Assembly (NCBI RefSeq): GCF_015624485.1
Contig: NZ_CP061378.1
Span: forward strand, 4,402,001-4,466,000
Length of the DNA: 64,000 nucleotides
DNA from: Bradyrhizobium genosp. L
GTDB lineage: Bacteria; Pseudomonadota; Alphaproteobacteria; Rhizobiales; Xanthobacteraceae
Direction of reading: 5' to 3'
A model generated the notes under the pieces. The model did no database searches. It saw nothing but the letters and a program-made list of their open reading frames with translations, and was not told the DNA's origin. Both the position numbers and the translations under genes were made by a program. Positions 53,420-61,130 of the stretch are shown here, in pieces (positions within the stretch are counted from its first letter, which is position 1; each line of letters begins with the position of its first letter).

Positions 53420-54376
53420 ATGCCGGCGCTGTTCACCACCGACGATGCCCCCACGCATCGGCGCCTCGCGCTCTGGCAGGACATCGTCTGCGATGTCTTC
53501 GTACAGCTCGACTGCAAGTCCGAGCTCGGCTCAGCCTTCCACGGCGCCATCACCAGCGCGTCGCTGGGCCCGGTCAAATGTTCGACCGTGTCGTCGGGCC
53601 AGCAGCGGGTGCTGCGAACGCCGTCGCGGATCGCGCGCGCCAGCGAGGATTTCATCCTGGTCGCGCTCGGCAGGCGCGGCGCCGGCGCCGTGCTGCAGGA
53701 CGGCCGCGAGACCGTGATCCAGCCCGGCGAGTTCGCCTTCTACGACACCACCCGGCCCTATGAGCTGCGCTTCAACGACGACTTCACGCAGACCATTTTC
53801 CAGGTGCCGCGCGCCATGCTGCACCGGCGCTTCGCCGGCACCCATGGCCTCACCGCGACGACGTTCACGGCCGCGAGCCCGGTGCAGCGGCTGGCCGGCC
53901 AGTTCATCGCCGGGCTTTGCGATGTCGCCGGCAGGCTCGATCCCGATGATGCGATCCGGCTCTCCGACCAGGCCGCCGACCTGATCGCGATGGCGATGAG
54001 CGAGCGGCTCGGCGGCGCCGCGCTGCCGGCCTCGACCCACCGCTCCGCGCTGTTGTATCGGCTGAAGGCGCATGTGCTGGCGCATCTCGCCGAAGCCGAC
54101 CTCGGGCTTGCCGAGACCGCCGCGGCGCTCGGCATCTCGCCGCGCTATGTCAACAGCCTGTTCGCCGACGAGGGCACCTCGTTCCAGCGCTTCGTGCTGG
54201 CCGAGCGGCTGGAGCGCTGCAAGCGCGACCTCGCGGCCTCCGCGCACAGCCATCGTCACATCAGCGAGATCGCCTTTGCCTGGGGCTTTAACGATCTCTC
54301 GCATTTCGGCCGCGTGTTCCGCGAGCATTACGGCCTGTCCCCGCGCGACTGGCGGCACAGCCGGCTGCCGAACTGA
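53420..54376 (+). CDS. AraC-family regulator of the aldoxime-nitrile genes
   Basis: 318 residues. The N-terminal half is the AraC-binding-like domain (FAFYDTTRPYELRFNDDFTQTIFQVPRAML in parts). The C-terminal ~100 residues hold two helix-turn-helices: LGLAETAAALGISPRYVNSLFADEGTSFQRFV and HISEIAFAWGFNDLSHFGRVFREHYGLSPRDWR. Such AraC regulators accompany oxd-nitrilase or nitrile hydratase clusters in other bacteria. Divergent from the nitrilase with ~205 bases between. Confidence 0.9.
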   Translation: MPALFTTDDAPTHRRLALWQDIVCDVFVQLDCKSELGSAFHGAITSASLGPVKCSTVSSGQQRVLRTPSRIARASEDFILVALGRRGAGAVLQDGRETVIQPGEFAFYDTTRPYELRFNDDFTQTIFQVPRAMLHRRFAGTHGLTATTFTAASPVQRLAGQFIAGLCDVAGRLDPDDAIRLSDQAADLIAMAMSERLGGAALPASTHRSALLYRLKAHVLAHLAEADLGLAETAAALGISPRYVNSLFADEGTSFQRFVLAERLERCKRDLAASAHSHRHISEIAFAWGFNDLSHFGRVFREHYGLSPRDWRHSRLPN

Positions 54377-54517
54377 CCTCGCAACGCAAAAACTGACGCG
54401 GAATCCGAAGCTTCGCAACTAAGAACAATTTACGTTAACTGCAAACGGAGCCCCCGGCGGCCTTCTCATCGCGCGAAGGGACGGTACAGTCCTGCCGTTT
54501 CATAGGGAGGATTTGCG

Positions 54518-54871
54518 ATGCAGGACCGGCGCCAGGGCGTACGTGACAAGGTGCTCTTTGGCGGCGTTGCCGAGGTCAACGAGCGCGGCTCGACGATGGA
54601 TTGCGTCGTCCGCAACATCAGCGACAGCGGCGCCTGCGTGGAGTTCGACGCCTCCGCGCCCGTGCCCAATGAGATGAAGCTCACCGTCGCGCGCCGAGGC
54701 CGTTCGTACCTCGCGCGGCTGATCTGGCGCCAGGCCAACAAGGTCGGGCTCGCCTTCCGCATCATGACCTCGGATACCCCGGTCAGCGATCTCGACGAGC
54801 GGCTGCGCCGCAGCGAGATCAAGAAGCGCCAGCTGCAGCGCCGGATCAAGGAATTGCTCGGCGAAGGCTGA
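54518..54871 (+). CDS. PilZ domain protein
   Basis: 117 residues, essentially one PilZ domain: DRRQGVRDKVLFGG holds the RxxxR c-di-GMP arm (QDRRQGVR), CVVRNISDSGACVEFD the (D/N)xSxxG motif. The last ~35 residues form a charged helix (SDLDERLRRSEIKKRQLQRRI). Probably binds cyclic di-GMP; PleD elsewhere in the window is a possible source of the signal. GGGAGG precedes the ATG. Confidence 0.9.
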   Translation: MQDRRQGVRDKVLFGGVAEVNERGSTMDCVVRNISDSGACVEFDASAPVPNEMKLTVARRGRSYLARLIWRQANKVGLAFRIMTSDTPVSDLDERLRRSEIKKRQLQRRIKELLGEG

Positions 54872-54995
54872 ACCTGCGCGCCCTCACGGCCGCCCAATTT
54901 AACGGCCTGCTGCTCCGTTTCGGGGGTTGCCAAGGGCGGGCTAATCCATCATGCGGTGGAGCAGCCCACGCTGGAACGGAGAGCCACCTCACTTC

Positions 54996-56417
54996 ATGTC
55001 GTCCGCAACGACCGAGCATGCCGACGGCCTGCCGCAGCCGCAACGCAATTGGGCCATTCTCACCATCGCGCTCGGCCTCCTGATGGCCGTCATCGACGGC
55101 TCGATCGCCAACGTCGCGCTGCCGACCATCGCGAAGGACCTTAACGCAAGCCCGGCCTTCTCGATCTGGATCGTCAACGGCTATCAGCTGGCGATCACGA
55201 TCTCGCTGTTGCCGCTGGCCTCGCTCGGCGAAATCATCGGCTATCGCCGCGTCTACCTGGCAGGGCTGTTGCTGTTCACGCTGGCCTCGCTGTTGTGCGC
55301 GCTGTCGCACACGCTGCCGCTGCTGACGATCGCCCGCGTGATGCAGGGATTTGGCGCGGCCGGCATCCTGAGCGTCAACACCGCACTGGTGCGCTTCATC
55401 TATCCGAACGACCAGCTCGGCCGCGGCATCGGCGTCAATGCGCTGGTGGTCGCGATCTCGGCCGCGGTCGGCCCCACCGTCGCCTCGGTCATCCTGGCGG
55501 TCGGCTCATGGCCGTATCTGTTCGCCATCAACATCCCGCTCGGCGTGGCGACGCTCGCGCTCGGCTGGCACTATCTGCCCCATACCAAGCCGGCCGTTCA
55601 TGCCTTCGACTGGCAGAGCGCGGGCTTGAGCGCTGTTGCGTTCGGATTCGGCATCAGCGCGATCGACAGCGCCGGTCACGGCGAAGCGCTGTATCTGTGC
55701 GCGCTCGAATTCGCGATCGCGGCGGCGGCATCGCACCTGCTGGTGCGGCGGCAGACCCACCTTCCCTCGCCGCTGCTTCCGGTCGACCTGTTGCGGATTC
55801 CGATCTTCGCGCTGTCGATCGGCACGTCGATCGCCTCGTTCTGCGGCCAGATGCTGGCCTTCGTGGCGATGCCGTTCTATCTCGAAAACCATTTCGGATA
55901 TTCGGCGGTACAGATCGGCCTCCTGATCACGCCGTGGCCGATCGCGGTCGCTTTCGCGGCGCCGCTGGCCGGCAGATTGGCCGAGCGCTATCCGGCCGGC
56001 TTGCTGGGCGGCATCGGGCTTGCGATCTTTGCGGCGGGCTTGGCCGCGCTGGCGCTGATGCCGGCCAGCGCCACGCCGTTCGACGTGATCTGGCGGATGG
56101 CGCTCGCCGGCGCCGGCTTCGGCCTGTTCCAGACGCCCAACAACCGCACCATGATCGCCGCCGCCCCGCGCGAGCGCTCGGGCGGCGCCAGCGGCATGCT
56201 GGGGACCGCGCGCCTGCTCGGCCAGACGCTGGGCGCAGCGCTGGTGGCGCTGCTGCTGGCGCGCTCTCCGGCCGACGGCACCAGGATCTCGCTGATGGTC
56301 GGCGTCGGCTTCGCCGCGATCGGCGCCGCGCTCAGCATGCTCAGGCTATCATCGACCGGTAGCCGGGGCGCCGAGCAGGTGCGGGTCCATGAGAGCCAGC
56401 GGCTCAAGGGCGAGTGA
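54996..56417 (+). CDS. MFS exporter, DHA2 (14-helix) family
   Basis: About 473 residues. LLMAVIDGSIANVALPTIAKDL is the DHA2 helix-1 signature, then LGEIIGYRRVYLAG, ARVMQGFGAAGILSVNTALVRFIYP, and the later GLFQTPNNRTMIAAAPRERSGGASGM. Such proteins export drugs or small hydrophobic compounds with protons. The start is uncertain; an in-frame ATG at 54951 exists. No regulator gene adjoins it. Confidence 0.9.
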   Translation: MSSATTEHADGLPQPQRNWAILTIALGLLMAVIDGSIANVALPTIAKDLNASPAFSIWIVNGYQLAITISLLPLASLGEIIGYRRVYLAGLLLFTLASLLCALSHTLPLLTIARVMQGFGAAGILSVNTALVRFIYPNDQLGRGIGVNALVVAISAAVGPTVASVILAVGSWPYLFAINIPLGVATLALGWHYLPHTKPAVHAFDWQSAGLSAVAFGFGISAIDSAGHGEALYLCALEFAIAAAASHLLVRRQTHLPSPLLPVDLLRIPIFALSIGTSIASFCGQMLAFVAMPFYLENHFGYSAVQIGLLITPWPIAVAFAAPLAGRLAERYPAGLLGGIGLAIFAAGLAALALMPASATPFDVIWRMALAGAGFGLFQTPNNRTMIAAAPRERSGGASGMLGTARLLGQTLGAALVALLLARSPADGTRISLMVGVGFAAIGAALSMLRLSSTGSRGAEQVRVHESQRLKGE

Positions 56418-56849
56418 AGCGCGCGCTCCCGGGGCATCCTGGACAGCTTCACCACGGTTGGCGCGTCACGTCAAACCGGTAGCTGCGCTATTCCGGCGTC
56501 GTCCCGCCGCCCGAGTTGGAGTCGATCGTCTAACCTTCTCGGCGGGCGAAGCAAAGCATTGACCCCGTCTAGTTCTACGATCGCTGCATAATGCTTGGTG
56601 AAACCAAGCCCGGGATTGTTGATGTCACTGCTGTTGATCATGATCCAGCCCTTGATTGCTGGCACGGTCGATAAGATTTACAGCGTTTTCGCTGCGATGA
56701 TTCCCAGCGCGTCTTCCTTGTTTCCACTTGGGAACGAGGCGTATGCATCACTCGCTTACTCTCGTTCGGGGGATGCCCAGAACGGCCTGCCGGGGTTCCG
56801 CCAAGAGGAAGGTAGATTGTCTAGGTTCGAAACCGCGCGCGAGCTCAGC
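56418..56849. other. Gap with no convincing gene, entry to the low-GC island
   Basis: 432 bases between the DHA2 transporter and the convergent trypsin-like gene. Contains a GCTTGGT-GAA-ACCAAGC hairpin at 56593-56609 without a T-run. A 64-residue minus-strand frame (56471-56665) lacks a ribosome site and is not called. Base composition begins to fall here. Confidence 0.5.
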
Positions 56850-57905
56850 CTACTTTCCAACATTTGCCACCGGGCCAATGCCCGTCGCGCTCTTGAGCCA
56901 ACCAGCATAAGACGTCACCCGCGTATAGACGCCGTACTTGAGGCGCAGCGCACAACCTCGACCCCAGCTTACTACTCCTATCAAGGTGGGTACGCCGGAG
57001 ACTTTTGCCATCAGCGGTCCACCGCTATCGCCTTGGCAAGCATCAACGCCTCCTTCCCTGTAACCTGCACAAAGCATACCTATCTTTACGTCTCCGTTGT
57101 AGGCGTCTCGATTGCAAGTATCATTATCAACCACGGGGACGTCAGCTTTCAGTAGGCGGTCTGTCATAGCCCCGTATGCGACTACAGCCCCCCATCCAGA
57201 AACTGTCGCATTTGAATTCGGGGGAATGTCGAGGGTCGGCAGCGGCAGCTTGATGCTTTCGCCGAGCTTCACGGCTCTCGTGAGCTTAAGCACTGCGATA
57301 TCATTTTCGTAAGTGTCTGCGTTAAACGCTGGGTGAACAGTGATCTGGGTTACGCCGACGCGATCGCCCTCCCCCTGATAGCGAGGAAACGTCGATCCGG
57401 AAACAATGTCGACCAGCTTCGGGTCAGCGATACCCGCCATACAATGCGCGGCTGTCACCACCCACTGATAGCCAACAAGGCTGCCCCCGCAAAATGGCGA
57501 TCGAATGTAGTCGGGCGTTCCGCCAGCGATCAAGATTACCTGCCAAGGGAAATCTCCAATGTTCGCCGGTACGCCACCCGCGATACGAGGGTCGAACTCG
57601 TCAATAGTTCTTTGTTGAGCGTGTTCAAGCGGGGTCCCCTGCCTGACATCAGTCGGCGTTAGCTTGTTGGGATCGGCTGGCGGGGTTGGTTGGGTCGGAC
57701 CGTTACCAACCCTCGGCCCGTCCTGAACGGTGATCTTGGTCGACGATCCAGACTGCTCGATCATCTTCTTCACGTCGTTCGGTGAAACCGTCGGCACGCG
57801 CGGCGTGAACTGTCTGATCACCTGTGAGAATGGATCAGCGGATGCTATTTGTGCTGTAAAGGCCACCGCCAAGGCCGGCAGGATGTTGCGAAATGGAAGT
57901 GACAT
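56850..57905 (-). CDS. Secreted trypsin-like serine protease (S1A) with zymogen propeptide
   Basis: 351 residues. Signal peptide (NILPALAVAFTAQIASA) followed by a ~84-residue Pro/Thr-rich pro-region, then RIAGGVPANIGDFPWQV, where cleavage after Arg107 would free Ile108 as in trypsinogen. Triad: His154 (TAAHC), Asp202 (NDIAVLKL) and Ser294 (QGDSGGPL). Asp288 sits at the S1-pocket site, predicting cleavage after Lys/Arg. Six Cys (139, 155, 264, 279, 290, 318) pair as three animal-type disulfides. GC is below the window average. Divergent from a lipoprotein gene. Confidence 0.92.
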   Translation of the reverse strand: MSLPFRNILPALAVAFTAQIASADPFSQVIRQFTPRVPTVSPNDVKKMIEQSGSSTKITVQDGPRVGNGPTQPTPPADPNKLTPTDVRQGTPLEHAQQRTIDEFDPRIAGGVPANIGDFPWQVILIAGGTPDYIRSPFCGGSLVGYQWVVTAAHCMAGIADPKLVDIVSGSTFPRYQGEGDRVGVTQITVHPAFNADTYENDIAVLKLTRAVKLGESIKLPLPTLDIPPNSNATVSGWGAVVAYGAMTDRLLKADVPVVDNDTCNRDAYNGDVKIGMLCAGYREGGVDACQGDSGGPLMAKVSGVPTLIGVVSWGRGCALRLKYGVYTRVTSYAGWLKSATGIGPVANVGK

Positions 57906-58018
57906 TTCTGCCCCCTAATTTTGTGCGCAATACCAAAATCTACGAAAGCCTGTTTCAATCTTGACGGGAATGTTACCGACTACTAACGTGACTGTCAAAG
58001 TCGGGCAGGGATAGTCGC

Positions 58019-58735
58019 ATGAGATTACTCTTTTGCGGATTGGGTATCGCGTTGGGTGGCTGTACTGCCCTCATGGGCGTTCCGCCTGACATCGAATACC
58101 AAGTAGTGGTTACTGCTGTTATCGATCAGTGCGACCGAGCACCAGGCTCGTACGCGTCGCCGCAAACGGCTATGGAAATCGGGTTCACGAAGGTTCAGGC
58201 TTTGTGTGAAAACTTCTTTGTTGAGGCCACGCGTATCCAGCAAAATGTTGTGGCAACCGATCGGGGGCTCGATGCCGGACTCTTAGCGGCTACCGCAATC
58301 ATTAATCCGACCGTCTCGGCGGCAGCCGCAGCAAAAGCATTGGCAATAACAACCGCCGGCGTGGTGCTAACGAAGACCGTTATAGACCAATATTCTTCTC
58401 TCTACGCATTCAACAACTACCTGTACAAGGTGCGCAGCCATACGGTAAGCGCCATGGAAGATTACATGGCGAAGGCTAGGCAAAGTCCTCCTGCAAATTA
58501 TTGCCTCGCCTACACTTATGTGCAGAAGCTCGCCATGCTCTGCTCACTGGCGGCTTTAAAGGCGACTTTGGATGAACAAGTAGCCCTTCCGTCGCAAAAT
58601 ACGACCAATCCTGCTGGCGGGGGGGCGCCAAATGCGCCAGCAAAAGGTAGGTCATTTCGGTCTTTCCGCGCAGGAAATCCGTCGTCGGGTGGTCCGCCAT
58701 CTATTAGCTACTCAGTTAAGCCCGCAGACAACTGA
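58019..58735 (+). CDS. Lipoprotein of unknown function
   Basis: 238 residues. MRLLFCGLGIALGGCTALMG is a lipoprotein signal with Cys15 the lipidated residue. The body is Ala-rich and helical (AAATAIINPTVSAAAAAKALAITTAGVVL, in parts) with scattered Cys. The C-terminus is low-complexity (Gly/Ser/Pro). No family recognised. AGGGAT precedes the ATG. It opens the plus-strand cluster with two Tat-exported wall proteins and is divergent from the trypsin-like gene, suggesting a common island. Confidence 0.75.
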   Translation: MRLLFCGLGIALGGCTALMGVPPDIEYQVVVTAVIDQCDRAPGSYASPQTAMEIGFTKVQALCENFFVEATRIQQNVVATDRGLDAGLLAATAIINPTVSAAAAAKALAITTAGVVLTKTVIDQYSSLYAFNNYLYKVRSHTVSAMEDYMAKARQSPPANYCLAYTYVQKLAMLCSLAALKATLDEQVALPSQNTTNPAGGGAPNAPAKGRSFRSFRAGNPSSGGPPSISYSVKPADN

Positions 58736-58759
58736 GGCTGCCTTACATTGGGAGGCAAC

Positions 58760-59713
58760 ATGCCCGTCAGTCGCCGACAATTCATTTCCAGCTCCTGCGC
58801 AGCCGCAGCTTTTTCTCCGACGTTCTGGCGCCCTGCTTCGGCGCGGATGTCATTTGAAGACCGCTTCCTTTCCATAATGCAATTAGCTGAACGGCTCCAA
58901 TTGCTGGAGCCCAGATCTGCCCGTGCGGCTGGTAACCATAGGACGACTGATCTAGCAACAGTGGTGCTCAATGGATTAGAGGCCGGAACGTCGACACCCG
59001 AGATACGCTCGCTCGTTCGGCAAGCGGGGAGTTTGCTGAGTGCCCTCAATCGGGCCTCCAGGGAGGTGAAGGCCCTCTCGGAGGGAAGGCGAGCATACGA
59101 CTTCCAAATTCTCAAAGGAGATTATCGAGATAAGTTCAAGAATTGCGCGCTTCGACCCGAGCACAAATCGGAGATAGACGGCGCTTGTTCGTTCATTTTG
59201 TCTCCACGCGCGAAACGAAGGTATGCGGACGTCGCCGATGACCGTAAGAACGTAAGAAAAGTACCGTGGTATCTGATAGCAGCGATACATTTCAGAGAGG
59301 CGAGCTCGAATTTCCTCGGACATCTGCATAACGGTGATCGATTGGATCGTCTGACCACTGATGTTCCGCGGGGTAGACCAAAACAGCGACCTTGGCCGCC
59401 GTCTCCTTGGGATCCTGTCGCGGCGTGGAAGATCAGCGCTCTCGATGCGCTGCCCGACCTGCCAGTGGTGACGAGCTGGACGGTCGAACAAACTTTGTGG
59501 GGCTTCGAACGATACAACGGGATGGGTTGCCGCGATAGGGGCATCCCTTCCCCGTACCTCTGGAGTTATTCGCAGTATTATCAAGCAGGCGGCTACTCTT
59601 CGGACGGCAATTACAGTTCCACCTGGGTATCGAAACAAGCGGGCCTGGGGCTTCTCATCAAGGCACTAAGTGAACGCACCGACGAAGTGAAACTGACATA
59701 CGAGCCCGTGTAA
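58760..59713 (+). CDS. Tat-exported lysozyme-like glycosidase
   Basis: 317 residues; the ATG sits close after GGGAGG. The N-terminus VSRRQFISSSCAAAAF is a twin-arginine signal (Arg5-Arg6). The C-terminal ~150 residues resemble the catalytic domain of phage/bacterial endolysin-type enzymes: KVPWYLIAAIHFREASSNF with Glu180 as probable catalytic acid, then LGHLHNGDRL, LWGFERYNGMG, SPYLWSYSQYYQAGGYSSDG and SKQAGLGLLI. The N-terminal ~130 residues are helical and unknown. The lysozyme-like relation is from remembered pattern, not a search. Confidence 0.75.
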   Translation: MPVSRRQFISSSCAAAAFSPTFWRPASARMSFEDRFLSIMQLAERLQLLEPRSARAAGNHRTTDLATVVLNGLEAGTSTPEIRSLVRQAGSLLSALNRASREVKALSEGRRAYDFQILKGDYRDKFKNCALRPEHKSEIDGACSFILSPRAKRRYADVADDRKNVRKVPWYLIAAIHFREASSNFLGHLHNGDRLDRLTTDVPRGRPKQRPWPPSPWDPVAAWKISALDALPDLPVVTSWTVEQTLWGFERYNGMGCRDRGIPSPYLWSYSQYYQAGGYSSDGNYSSTWVSKQAGLGLLIKALSERTDEVKLTYEPV

Positions 59714-59744
59714 ACTTAGTCTTATCAAATTTTCAGGTGGATCG

Positions 59745-60950
59745 ATGTTTGAGGGCGTGTTCTCACGGCGGAATGTTCTCACGGGCGCTGGTTCGGTCCT
59801 ATTGTCTTCGTGGCGTCGTGACGTTGCAGCACAACAAGACGAGCTTTCTGACGAGCAGGTCGCCGAAATCCTTCTCGATGAAGGCACAGATCCAGAGAAA
59901 AAAGTTGGAAGAGAAACTCTCGGCAATTTTTGGTTTCAATCACCTGAAGGACAGCGGCCGTCCCCCAACTGGCCAACCGATAACATATCTTATGATTACC
60001 AGCACACAGCGTCATACGCTGATGAGCCATTTGTCTTGAATCACTCTGGGCTCGAATGTCTGATTCAACGGTGTGGCTTTGAACGAAATGCTTCTCTGCC
60101 GAGAATGATCGTCGGGCTCCGAGGCTGTGCGTTGGCAGATGGCTCCGATTTCTCGGATTGGCTGAAGGAAGGTCATCTGACTCCCTTGCGCCCCGACCAT
60201 ACTGCCCAAAAGTGTGTATTTGTGGTCTGGGACTTTGAAGGTGGTCGCTTAATAATATTTCGCGGCTCAACGGTTCCAAATGTAGACCTCATGTTGAAGT
60301 ACAACGAAGGAAAGCTTGCATGCAACATGATGCCTTCCGGCCTTCACGGCTATCGAATTGGAGCACATAAGGGGCTTCGTATGCCTGGAGCATTTCGTCA
60401 GCAAGACCCGCTCTGGGTAATCCGAAGCAAGAAAAATCTAACTTATGAGGCGAGTGATAAGGACGACCTCTGGGATGATTTGGAAGGGCAGCTCCCGTTC
60501 GACGATATCCATTGGACCTTCTTCAGCGCCGCTCGGAAGCGACCTCCCTTTTTCTCTTCTGCTGGCTGCCAAACCGTCAGTGCATGGGAAGAATTCAGAC
60601 AGGCCGCCGGTCTGAAGGATCCTCCGCAAGTCCTGAATTCCAGAGGAGCCACGCCCGAAGACGGGAGAGAGTTCCAATACGTTCTGTTGACCGGGAAGGA
60701 TGCTCAGCTTGCGTCAAAGGCCGGAATCGAGCTTCCGCCGACAATACGCTTCGGGTCCTCAGGTGCTGCTGTTACGAAACTGCAAAGTGCCCTTGCTGCC
60801 GCGAATGTAGGTTACCATCGAGCTGCCCCGGGGAAATTTGACCGAACCACGATGGGAGCCTTCCTAAAGTGGCAGCGAGCAAAGCAATCGGCGGCGACAG
60901 GCATTGTTACGTCAGCTGACGCTCAACTAATGGGATTCCAACTCACCTAA
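59745..60950 (+). CDS. Tat-exported protein with peptidoglycan-binding domain and a Cys/His catalytic-type motif
   Basis: 401 residues, 31 bases after the lysozyme-like gene. FSRRNVLTGAGSVLL is a twin-arginine signal (Arg8-Arg9). Residues ~95-285 form an unfamiliar domain containing DIHWTFFSA (His256) and SSAGCQTVSAW (Cys275); the spacing and SxGC pattern recall the YkuD L,D-transpeptidase active site. Residues ~333-401 are a PG_binding_1 module (IRFGSSGAAVTKLQSAL, KFDRTTMGAFLKWQR). Likely acts on murein in the periplasm; the reaction is unproven. Confidence 0.72.
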   Translation: MFEGVFSRRNVLTGAGSVLLSSWRRDVAAQQDELSDEQVAEILLDEGTDPEKKVGRETLGNFWFQSPEGQRPSPNWPTDNISYDYQHTASYADEPFVLNHSGLECLIQRCGFERNASLPRMIVGLRGCALADGSDFSDWLKEGHLTPLRPDHTAQKCVFVVWDFEGGRLIIFRGSTVPNVDLMLKYNEGKLACNMMPSGLHGYRIGAHKGLRMPGAFRQQDPLWVIRSKKNLTYEASDKDDLWDDLEGQLPFDDIHWTFFSAARKRPPFFSSAGCQTVSAWEEFRQAAGLKDPPQVLNSRGATPEDGREFQYVLLTGKDAQLASKAGIELPPTIRFGSSGAAVTKLQSALAAANVGYHRAAPGKFDRTTMGAFLKWQRAKQSAATGIVTSADAQLMGFQLT

Positions 60951-61082
60951 CTGCCGAGGTAGTATAATCGATCACACGCGAAAGGGCGACGCGCTGGATC
61001 GCTCCCAATTGGAAGAGCGAACCCACGACAACGACAGCGGTTTGGAGCGCGCGTCCTCTGATCGCCAGCTCCCACGGCAAAC

Positions 61083-61107
61083 AAAAAGGCCGGCTGTCGA
61101 GCCGGCC
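61083..61107 (-). terminator. Intrinsic terminator of clpA
   Basis: Read on the minus strand: AGCCGGCC region forming an 8-bp perfect stem (GGCCGGCT/AGCCGGCC, loop of four), then TTTTT, 24 bases after the clpA stop. Confidence 0.88.
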
Positions 61108-61130
61108 TCTTCGTTTGATCGTTCGTAGCC

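Noticed and set aside
56471..56665. 64-residue minus-strand frame in the gap before the trypsin-like gene
   Set aside because: No ribosome site, no recognisable domain, and it runs through a hairpin; possibly a gene remnant but not supportable.
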